From the NCBI GenBank assembly GCA_964469215.1, contig CAYXYB010000004.1, positions 104,083 through 168,082 of the forward strand: a DNA stretch of 64,000 bases, written 5' to 3'. A model generated the notes under the pieces. The model did no database searches and was not told where the DNA came from. It was given only the letters and a program-made list of their open reading frames with translations. The stretch is from SKPS01 sp964469215. Its GTDB lineage: Bacteria > Bacteroidota > Bacteroidia > Bacteroidales > SKPS01. The translations under genes and the position numbers were made by a program. Below, piece by piece: positions 1-6,907 of the stretch; the stretch's first letter is position 1; the number at the start of each line of letters is the position of its first letter.

Positions 1-1
1 A

Positions 2-148
2 TTGCATCCATATATTTCAAAGCGCCTGGCCTACATAATCATCTCCTTAAGAAAGGAAAGAAGGATCTTGTCTAAAGAAGATATGATATCCAGGCTTCCT
101 GATGGCACAGATATCAACCCTAATCTCTGGCGTTATCTCGAATACTGA
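2..148 (+). CDS. C-terminal end of an unidentified protein (partial)
   Basis: The second forward frame is open from the left edge and encodes 48 residues ending in NPNLWRYLEY before a TGA at 146-148. The other two forward frames stop by base 75. The composition (basic middle part, then a polar tail) is protein-like, and the next gene starts 76 bases later on the same strand, so this is probably the tail of an upstream gene. The family could not be recognised from so short a piece. Confidence 0.5.
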   Translation: MHPYISKRLAYIIISLRKERRILSKEDMISRLPDGTDINPNLWRYLEY

Positions 149-224
149 TTATTTCAGGAAGAATAAGACCTATTTGTTATTTTTGTACAGATTTATTAAT
201 TTACCTTCCTCAGAATATAATCAG

Positions 225-1673
225 ATGAATAAACGACAGCGTCTAAATCGTTTCCCTACTGTATTCTGGCTCTCAAACCTTATGGAGCTCCTTGAACGAT
301 GGGCTTACTATGGTGTTTTTGCATTACTGTCTGTATATCTTACAGATCCGAAATCATCCGGAGGGTTGGGATTCTCCAGTGGCCAGAGCGGTGCACTAAT
401 GGCTGTGGTCACCTTTACCATTTACTTCTTTCCGATGGTTGCCGGTGCCATTGCAGACAGGATGGGATACCGAAGGATCCTGCTTTTTGCATTCGGGATA
501 CTTGCAGCAGGTTATTATCTCATGGGGCAATTCTCGTCATATCATGGAATATTTCTGGCTTTCCTGCTGGTTGGTTGTGGTGCGGCTCTCTTTAAGCCTG
601 TAATTGTAGGTACCATCTCTAAATCAACCAACAGCACAAACGATACCGTCGGGTTTGGCATTTTCTATATGATAGTTAATATTGGTGGTTTTGTCGGGCC
701 TTTCGTTGCTTCAAAACTAAGGGACATTGAATGGCAATACATATTCTATTTGTCGGCGGCAATTATCTCAGTAAACCTTATTCCAACACTCTTTTTCTAT
801 AAAGAGCCAGATAGATCCGTTGAAAGACTGGCAATGCCTATAAGAGAAAAGATCAGCGAGATTTTCAGAAACCTCATAATGGTTCTTTCAGACTACAGGT
901 TCCTGGTTTTTGTGTTGATTATGTCAGGATTCTGGGTAATGTATATGCAGATTTTCTTCACCCTGCCGGTCTTCATAACTCAATGGATCGACACCACTGT
1001 CATCTATAACTCATCAGAATGGATTGCCTGGGCAATAGGAACAACCAAAGAAGGCACCGGAATTATCAGACCGGAAATGCTGCAAAACCTTGGTGCAGCC
1101 AGTATCGTGTTTTTCCAGATTCTTATGTCTAATATTGTCAAAAGGATATCCCCTTTACGATCAATCACCTTTGGAATCTTGATATCCGCCATTGCCATGA
1201 CATGTATGAGTTTTGGAATGAACGGCTGGATAATAGTTCTGGCTATATTTTTCTTTGCTATTGGTGAAATGATCAGCTCTCCCCGTACACAGGAATACGC
1301 AAGTCGTATCGCTCCGAAAGGCATGATTGGTGTATATATGGGTTTCAGTTTCCTGCCTCTTGCCTTTGGTAATCTTTTAGGAGGTTTTTTATACGGCAGA
1401 TTGTATGGCAGAATGTCTGACATATACTCAATAATTATCCGGGAACTTGAGAAAAGAGGATTTGAAGATGCACAAACCCTTCAAAATCTGGATAAAACAG
1501 AAATAATGGCTGCAGGAATGGACTACTTCAACATGACCTCAGCGGAACTGAGACAATACCTTTACATTTCATACCAGCCATTCAAGATCTGGTGGATATA
1601 CGGAGCCATAGGAATTGGAACAGTTATTCTGTTTATTTTATTCGATATAATTCTGAAAAGAAGAGAAAGATGA
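225..1673 (+). CDS. POT/PTR-family MFS transporter (peptide:proton symporter-like)
   Basis: A 482-residue polytopic membrane protein of the major facilitator superfamily. Residues 21-30 read ELLERWAYYG, which fits the ExxERFxYYG signature of the proton-dependent oligopeptide transporter family in the first helix. A loop ADRMGYRR after helix 3 resembles the MFS loop 2-3 motif. The family takes up di- or tripeptides or related solutes across the inner membrane with protons; the substrate here is inferred. The open frame extends 41 codons upstream, but that stretch overlaps the preceding gene tail and lacks POT similarity, so the ATG at 225 (MNKRQRLNRFP) is preferred. The rhomboid gene follows 48 bases later on the same strand and may be co-transcribed. 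Confidence 0.83.
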   Translation: MNKRQRLNRFPTVFWLSNLMELLERWAYYGVFALLSVYLTDPKSSGGLGFSSGQSGALMAVVTFTIYFFPMVAGAIADRMGYRRILLFAFGILAAGYYLMGQFSSYHGIFLAFLLVGCGAALFKPVIVGTISKSTNSTNDTVGFGIFYMIVNIGGFVGPFVASKLRDIEWQYIFYLSAAIISVNLIPTLFFYKEPDRSVERLAMPIREKISEIFRNLIMVLSDYRFLVFVLIMSGFWVMYMQIFFTLPVFITQWIDTTVIYNSSEWIAWAIGTTKEGTGIIRPEMLQNLGAASIVFFQILMSNIVKRISPLRSITFGILISAIAMTCMSFGMNGWIIVLAIFFFAIGEMISSPRTQEYASRIAPKGMIGVYMGFSFLPLAFGNLLGGFLYGRLYGRMSDIYSIIIRELEKRGFEDAQTLQNLDKTEIMAAGMDYFNMTSAELRQYLYISYQPFKIWWIYGAIGIGTVILFILFDIILKRRER

Positions 1674-1721
1674 TCTTTGTCAAACAGAAACACTATTTAA
1701 AGCACTATATAAAGAAAAAAA

Positions 1722-2486
1722 ATGCTGTCATCCCATCAAAATACTTTACCCCTTAAGAGACTATTATACAGTGCCTTCATCCCATTATCCCTTCTGATTT
1801 TTCCATGGGCAATACACATATGGGCTCATTTTGAGGATTCATCAATACTTGCTTATGGTCTGAGGCCATGGAATCTTAACGGTCTTGCCGGTATATTTAC
1901 GATGCCATTTCTCCATGGAAATACAGATCATCTGATTTCCAACTCCATACCCTTTTTTGTGCTTGGAAGCGGACTGTTCTATTTTTACCGGGAGATCTCA
2001 TGGAAAGTGATTCTGCTGATTATAATTCTCAGCGGAACTATCATTTGGTTCATTGGTAATCGCGGAACAATTCATATAGGGGCAAGCGGTGTTATTTACG
2101 GGATGGCAGGTTTTCATCTCACAAGTGGAATTATCAGGCGTAACAGAAACCTTATGGCTTTTGCCCTCCTGGTGGTTTTTCTTTACGGGGGATTGATATG
2201 GAGTATCTTCCCCGATTTTTTCCCCGGCCGCAACATCAGTTGGGAGGGGCATCTGGCAGGATTGTTATCAGGTGTTGTGCTTGCGGTGATATATCGTAAT
2301 TCAGGCCCTGGAGCTGATCCCGACCCTTCAGATATCGAAGAAGAAGATGATGATGATAATCCTGATGTTGATTTACAAAATGAATCAGATATTAAGGGCT
2401 CCAGAAAGGATGATATTGATAATCGGGGAAACATATCCACTACTTTTCCCGGTGGGAATCACGTTCGATATCACGTGAACGAATAG
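1722..2486 (+). CDS. Rhomboid-family intramembrane serine protease
   Basis: A 254-residue protein with about six membrane segments up to residue 192. The catalytic dyad is visible as Ser122 in GASG (120-123) and His177 in WEGHLAG. The second-helix motif HGNTDHLISNS (65-75) supplies the conserved His and Asn. Rhomboids cleave transmembrane substrates inside the bilayer; the substrate is unknown. The last 60 residues form a very acidic and polar cytoplasmic-type tail (runs of Asp and Glu) that is not part of the protease fold. The final 47 bases overlap the 3' end of smpB on the other strand, so the end of this tail is antisense to the SmpB C-terminus. The start ATG at 1722 follows a poly-A stretch. 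Confidence 0.88.
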   Translation: MLSSHQNTLPLKRLLYSAFIPLSLLIFPWAIHIWAHFEDSSILAYGLRPWNLNGLAGIFTMPFLHGNTDHLISNSIPFFVLGSGLFYFYREISWKVILLIIILSGTIIWFIGNRGTIHIGASGVIYGMAGFHLTSGIIRRNRNLMAFALLVVFLYGGLIWSIFPDFFPGRNISWEGHLAGLLSGVVLAVIYRNSGPGADPDPSDIEEEDDDDNPDVDLQNESDIKGSRKDDIDNRGNISTTFPGGNHVRYHVNE

Positions 2487-2892
2487 TTTCCCTTTTGTCA
2501 AAAAGTTTTTTCCCCTGTGCTATTGAAATTTTCACTTTGGCATATCCATTATCACTGATGAATAACAGCAATGGTATTATTGTTAAACCTTTTTCAACGG
2601 TTTTAACAATAAGCCTTTTAATCTCTCTCTTTGAAACCAAAAGTTTACGATCACGTTTGGGATCATGATTTGCATATCCCCCATGGCTGTATTCGGCGAT
2701 ATGCATGTTTTTAATAAAAAGCTCACCATCTTTAAGATAACAATATGCTTCCGCAATACTTGCCCTACCCTCTCTCACTGACTTAATCTCACTCCCCGTG
2801 AGAACTATACCGGCAATAAATTCCTCGAGCAGAAAATATTCAAATCCGGCTTTCTTGTTCTTTATCTCAATCTTTTTCACTGCCTTTCTCAT
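2440..2892 (-). CDS. smpB: SsrA-binding protein SmpB
   Basis: A 150-residue protein of normal family length. It binds tmRNA and brings it to stalled ribosomes for trans-translation. Visible family motifs are GIVLTGSEIKSVREG in the N-terminal OB-fold part, NHDPKRDRKLL with the following KREIKRL in the middle, and the basic tail AQGKKLFDKRETIRSRD that normally enters the mRNA channel. The gene is convergent with the rhomboid gene and overlaps its last 47 bases. A TAATTTTG minus-7 box ends only four bases upstream of the ATG, which points to a very short leader. Confidence 0.96.
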   Translation of the reverse strand: MRKAVKKIEIKNKKAGFEYFLLEEFIAGIVLTGSEIKSVREGRASIAEAYCYLKDGELFIKNMHIAEYSHGGYANHDPKRDRKLLVSKREIKRLIVKTVEKGLTIIPLLLFISDNGYAKVKISIAQGKKLFDKRETIRSRDIERDSHREK

Positions 2893-2896
2893 TCGG

Positions 2897-2904
2897 CAAA
2901 ATTA
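2897..2904 (-). promoter_or_regulatory. Bacteroidota-type minus-7 box for smpB
   Basis: On the minus strand the sequence reads TAATTTTG, an exact match to the TAnnTTTG minus-7 consensus of the Bacteroidota primary sigma factor. It ends four bases before the smpB ATG, implying a nearly leaderless mRNA. Identified by motif only. Confidence 0.5.
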
Positions 2905-2961
2905 ATGATTGTATCGGTACCACTCCTGACAATCCGAACTGAGGTTATTTATTAATGCTGA

Positions 2962-3831
2962 TTAACCCAAAAATATTCCGGCATTCTCATCGTCTGCAAA
3001 ATATGCGGCAAGCCTTTTCGCCGGCTTATGAATAATATCCATTACAACTATTCCCCTGCATTTCATTACTTCTGTCAGTTCCGCCTTAAAAGTTTCTGCA
3101 ACCCCTCCGCAAAAACCAATCGGCAAATCCGGTTTTCCTCCGATAAGAGGAATTAAAACAATGTCTACCATCCTGTTGAATGAATCAAAAACCAGGGTCT
3201 TTATATCATCTTTTTGAATGAATTGATTGAGAAACGGCAGAAATGAGGCCGCAAAAGCCTGAGGTCTTGGTGCCGAATAAAGGTTCGTTATCAAGCTTGT
3301 TTTATCAAGCCCGGTTTGTTCAAAAAATGCATCAATTACTTGTGAAGGCAATCTCCCGGAAAGTAATGCCTTAAGAAACCTGAATCCAATATCTGCCCCA
3401 CTTCCTTCATCTCCAAGCAAATAGCCCAAAGAATCAGTTCTTTTATTGATCCTTTTATCCTGATAAATGCCCGCGTTTGAACCTGTCCCTAAAATCACGG
3501 CAACACCATTACTGTTGCCAAACAATGCAATAGCTGCACCTGTAAGATCGTCAGATACTTTTATTTCTGATGCTGATAAGAAGATCTTTGAAAGTGCTTC
3601 GAATATCCTGGAACATTGTTTTTCAAAAAGACAACCTGTCCCAAAGTAAAGGATCTTCTTGGGTTGGGGTTTATTAAGATTAACGAAAGCTCTAGTGAAG
3701 TTGGCAATCAATGTTATATCGGAGTCGAAATAAGGGGAAACACCGGGAGTCTGATAATAAGAAATCTTATTTTCCCGGCTGATCAACGCCCAGTCTGTTT
3801 TACTGTTACCTGCATCTACTATAAGCATCAT
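2962..3831 (-). CDS. BadF/BcrA/BcrD-type ATPase, probable N-acetylglucosamine kinase-like sugar kinase
   Basis: A 289-residue actin-fold (ASKHA) kinase. The phosphate-1 loop is DAGNSKTDWAL near the N-terminus, the phosphate-2 region is VILGTGSNAG, and LLGDEGSGADIG matches the conserved GDEGSG segment of the BadF/BcrA and N-acetylglucosamine kinase group. FCGGVAE near the C-terminus is the adenosine-binding part. Bacteroidota versions are usually annotated as GlcNAc kinase or BadF ATPase and may act in amino-sugar salvage; the substrate is inferred. It lies upstream of smpB on the same strand with a 69-base gap. A TATCTTTG minus-7 box lies four bases before the start. Confidence 0.8.
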   Translation of the reverse strand: MMLIVDAGNSKTDWALISRENKISYYQTPGVSPYFDSDITLIANFTRAFVNLNKPQPKKILYFGTGCLFEKQCSRIFEALSKIFLSASEIKVSDDLTGAAIALFGNSNGVAVILGTGSNAGIYQDKRINKRTDSLGYLLGDEGSGADIGFRFLKALLSGRLPSQVIDAFFEQTGLDKTSLITNLYSAPRPQAFAASFLPFLNQFIQKDDIKTLVFDSFNRMVDIVLIPLIGGKPDLPIGFCGGVAETFKAELTEVMKCRGIVVMDIIHKPAKRLAAYFADDENAGIFLG

Positions 3832-3835
3832 GCAT

Positions 3836-3865
3836 CAAAGATACAATGTTTATCAATATATCAAA
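3836..3865 (-). promoter_or_regulatory. Promoter for the BadF-type kinase gene
   Basis: On the minus strand TTTG (3862-3865) and TATCTTTG (3836-3843) are separated by 18 bases. This matches the Bacteroidota minus-33 TTTG and minus-7 TAnnTTTG elements. The minus-7 box ends four bases from the start codon. Confidence 0.55.
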
Positions 3866-3967
3866 GTAGTTGAGCCTTCTTTCGCTATCGAAGCATTTTT
3901 ATATTTAAACGCTGAAAGGGAAATGCCGGTTTTTTATACTTTTACATCATATTGCCAATATTGTAAC

Positions 3968-6016
3968 ATGAAGCAGAGTGTAAAGAAAAATATTGATCAT
4001 TCAAAGAAAAATAAGTTGTTGAATGACAAGAGATTCATTGCGTTCATTTATATTGTTGTCATCTTTATTCTTTATGGGCAAACACTGAATTTTGGCTTCA
4101 CCTGGTTTGATGATGATGTTATTCTTCTGAGAAACAAAGATTATATCTCAGACTTTGGAAACCTCCCGGGTTCCATTATACGCGATGCTGAATTCAGGAA
4201 GAATACCATTGAACTTTACAGACCTTTGCAAAATGTGAGCTTCATCACTGATGCAGCAATCGGAGGGTTCAGACCCGGTATGTTCCATCTGACAAATATG
4301 CTTTTGCATCTTGCATCTGTGATAATGTTGTTTTTTCTGCTTGAAACTATTGGATTCAACCTGCATGTTGCATTCCTTGGAGGGCTTTTACTGGCAATGC
4401 ACCCTGTATTTGCGTTTACCGTAAACTGGTTGCCCGCCAGAGGGGACCTGCTTTTTGCCTTTTGGACTATTCTGTCTTTTTACCTATTTATTGTTTTTCT
4501 TAATAGAAGGAAAACCAAATGGTTATGGTGGCATCTTGCTGCATTCTTTTTCGCTATAATGTCGAAAGAGACTGCCATTATAATCATACCTGTCTGTACA
4601 CTATACTATGTTTATATTCACAACAAACAGGAGTTTTACCGTTGGCAGTTGATACCTGCAGCAGGTTATTCGGTTATAGTTTTGTTTTACTTTTTCCTTA
4701 GAAAAATGGCAGTACATGGGATCCAGGGAGATGCATTTGGTTTATCGCCTTTTATTTACAATTTACAAGTTATTCCTGAAACGATGTTTCGTTTTTTTGT
4801 TCCATATCCGATTGTAGCTTTACCCTTCTACTCCCTCTTGCCAACTATAGGAGGTGTTGCAATTATCGCTATAATAACATGGGTTTCTCTGAAATTTGCA
4901 AAAAATCAACGCTTGATTTTATTCGGCGCTGCCTGGTTTGTTGGTTTCACTATCCCCTCAATGTTATACCGGCCAGAATGGTCAGATTATATATACGACT
5001 ATATTATACACCGAAGCTATCTCCCCTTTGTTGGATTAATAATTATCGTACTTGAAATATATGATCACAACCGTCGGTTGATTAACAGCCGATTACCCGG
5101 CAGAATAGCCGCTTTTCTTTTTATCATCTTTGCCATTCTTAACTATTCGTTTACAAGAGAATTTAAAGATCCGATAACTTTCTGGAAATATGCCGTAAAG
5201 ACAAACGAACGATCGGCATTTACACATCTTTACCTGGGTGGGGCACTTTTCTTTGAAAATCAACATTCCCCGGCTATTGAGAGCTATAGTAGAGCTTTGA
5301 AAATCAAACCTGACCTGGGGGAGGCTTTAATCAACAGAGGTATTACCTATGCATCTGCCGGAGATCATAAATCAGCAGTGAAAGATTTCTCTGCATACCT
5401 CGATCTGTTCCCCGGTGATACGATGGCTATACAATACCGTTCCACATCTTTCATGGAACTTGCAGACTATTCCGGAGCATTGCCGGATCTGATTTTCCTC
5501 CGGTCGGCTGGATACCGCACCGAGAAAGTAATGTATTCTTTGGCTCTTTGCAAACTGTTGACAGGCAATTACCCTGAAGCAAAACATGAATTTGATAGCC
5601 TTCTCAACATCTATCCCGACAATTTTTCATACCTGAAAGCCGGTGCACTTGCTGATCTGATGAATGGCGAAGCCGACCAGGCTATAGCAAAATATCAGAA
5701 AGTACTGAAGGTTGACCTTTCAGCAAACATCCTGTCGAACCTGGGATATGCCTACTGGCAGGCAGGGATGTATAATGAATCACTTGACAACTTTGAAAGA
5801 GCAGAGGTGCTTTCCGCGGAAAACCTTAGTGTAAGTCTCGGTTTGATGCTGGCATACAGTTCACTGGGCAAGGATGATGAGGTTAGAAAAGCCAAGGATA
5901 AAGCTTTGAAAACAGATCCGTCACTTAGAGATGGCACAAAATCCCTGGAAGCTTTGCAGCAAGGGGGATATCTTTTTACACCAGAGCAACTTGAAAAGCT
6001 TAAAAGGCTATTCTGA
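3968..6016 (+). CDS. TMTC-like polytopic glycosyltransferase (GT-C) with C-terminal TPR repeats
   Basis: A 682-residue protein. Residues 24-40 form the first membrane segment, followed by an acidic DDD (48-50) in the first external loop, where GT-C transferases carry catalytic acidic residues. Further helices extend to about residue 400. The segments HPVFAFTVNWLPARGDLL and SKETAIIII resemble the TMTC/O-mannosyltransferase family. From about residue 410 several tetratricopeptide repeats follow (for example FFENQHSPAIESYSRALKI). It probably transfers a sugar from a lipid carrier outside the inner membrane; acceptor unknown. The open frame extends 46 codons upstream into the divergent promoter region, and the ATG at 3968 is chosen because the preceding residues are not family-like. 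Confidence 0.7.
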   Translation: MKQSVKKNIDHSKKNKLLNDKRFIAFIYIVVIFILYGQTLNFGFTWFDDDVILLRNKDYISDFGNLPGSIIRDAEFRKNTIELYRPLQNVSFITDAAIGGFRPGMFHLTNMLLHLASVIMLFFLLETIGFNLHVAFLGGLLLAMHPVFAFTVNWLPARGDLLFAFWTILSFYLFIVFLNRRKTKWLWWHLAAFFFAIMSKETAIIIIPVCTLYYVYIHNKQEFYRWQLIPAAGYSVIVLFYFFLRKMAVHGIQGDAFGLSPFIYNLQVIPETMFRFFVPYPIVALPFYSLLPTIGGVAIIAIITWVSLKFAKNQRLILFGAAWFVGFTIPSMLYRPEWSDYIYDYIIHRSYLPFVGLIIIVLEIYDHNRRLINSRLPGRIAAFLFIIFAILNYSFTREFKDPITFWKYAVKTNERSAFTHLYLGGALFFENQHSPAIESYSRALKIKPDLGEALINRGITYASAGDHKSAVKDFSAYLDLFPGDTMAIQYRSTSFMELADYSGALPDLIFLRSAGYRTEKVMYSLALCKLLTGNYPEAKHEFDSLLNIYPDNFSYLKAGALADLMNGEADQAIAKYQKVLKVDLSANILSNLGYAYWQAGMYNESLDNFERAEVLSAENLSVSLGLMLAYSSLGKDDEVRKAKDKALKTDPSLRDGTKSLEALQQGGYLFTPEQLEKLKRLF

Positions 6017-6055
6017 TAAACGAGACATCCAATTTGAGAAAGTTTTAAGGTACTG

Positions 6056-6793
6056 CTACCTGGTTACCAGGAATTTTCCGGTTGCAAAACTATTTTGTTG
6101 ATTGATACTGATAAAGTACAAGCCTGGTTTTAACCCATCAGTTTCAATTGTCAGTAATCGTTCGGAACCAGCATCTGCTTCAAACTGTGATACCAGTCTG
6201 CCGGAAGAATTAAAAATGCTGACCATTGACAATCCTGAAGCACTTATAGAAACATTCAGTACATCATTTGCGGGATTTGGAAATATGTTTATCTCTCCGG
6301 CCAGTTCACCATTTGATTCCACAGACACATGAGCATCGTCCTTTATCTCAAACTGCCAGTAACCAGATAAAGTGTCAGGTATAGCAAATCCACCTACCAT
6401 TGCGTGGTATACTATTGAAATACTGTGTATTCCAACATCTGAAGCAGCTGGAGTGCCAAATATCCGCATGCACCCTGCCGTTCCACCATTTATCCAACCT
6501 GAAATGGTATTATAATAATACTGAAAACCTGCAGGAAAACCAATGAAAGATTGTACGCGTATAGAATCTATCGGAACGGGCGAAGGAAGTGGCGGTATGA
6601 TTGTATCGGAAGGGACAACAATTGTGATGTTGAGATCGTAAAGCTGTGTTGCTGCTGCAGGATGAATCCCTGTTTGACTTGTTGGATAAAAACCCGGCTG
6701 AGAATGGGATGAAACAGTACATTGTGCATTAACTCCGGAATAAACCGAAAGAATCATAATAAATACAATAAAACAAACAGATAGCTTTTTCAT
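6056..6793 (-). CDS. Secreted protein with C-terminal type IX secretion sorting domain
   Basis: A 245-residue protein beginning MKKLSVCF with a hydrophobic signal peptide ending near VNAQ. The central part is Pro/Ser/Thr-rich and not recognised. The last 75 residues form a type A T9SS sorting domain: INIFPNPANDVLNVSI, then LKPGLYFISI and a final GKFLVTR. Such proteins cross the outer membrane through the Por system and are anchored or released. The frame can be extended upstream to 6859, but that extension covers the rpsA terminator, so the Met at 6793 is used. The gene is convergent with the TMTC-like gene, 39 bases away. Confidence 0.82.
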   Translation of the reverse strand: MKKLSVCFIVFIMILSVYSGVNAQCTVSSHSQPGFYPTSQTGIHPAAATQLYDLNITIVVPSDTIIPPLPSPVPIDSIRVQSFIGFPAGFQYYYNTISGWINGGTAGCMRIFGTPAASDVGIHSISIVYHAMVGGFAIPDTLSGYWQFEIKDDAHVSVESNGELAGEINIFPNPANDVLNVSISASGLSMVSIFNSSGRLVSQFEADAGSERLLTIETDGLKPGLYFISINQQNSFATGKFLVTR

Positions 6794-6845
6794 ATGGTTA
6801 GGTTTAATATTTAAGCAGGCAATGTTACAAAAATTTGCAACATAA

Positions 6846-6878
6846 ATAAAAAAAACCACCAGGATCGACCCGATGGTT
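6846..6878 (-). terminator. Rho-independent terminator of rpsA
   Basis: On the minus strand AACCATCGGG, loop TCGAT, CCTGGTGGTT is followed by eight T residues. The 10-base arms pair at eight positions plus a wobble. It lies 30 bases beyond the rpsA stop, where transcription from the right would end. Confidence 0.75.
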
Positions 6879-6907
6879 TATTCAGATAATTAATAAATAA
6901 GCTTTAA

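Noticed and set aside
6794..6859. Upstream start for the T9SS protein at 6859
   Set aside because: The extension is coded by the rpsA terminator and has no signal peptide; the Met at 6793 starts one.
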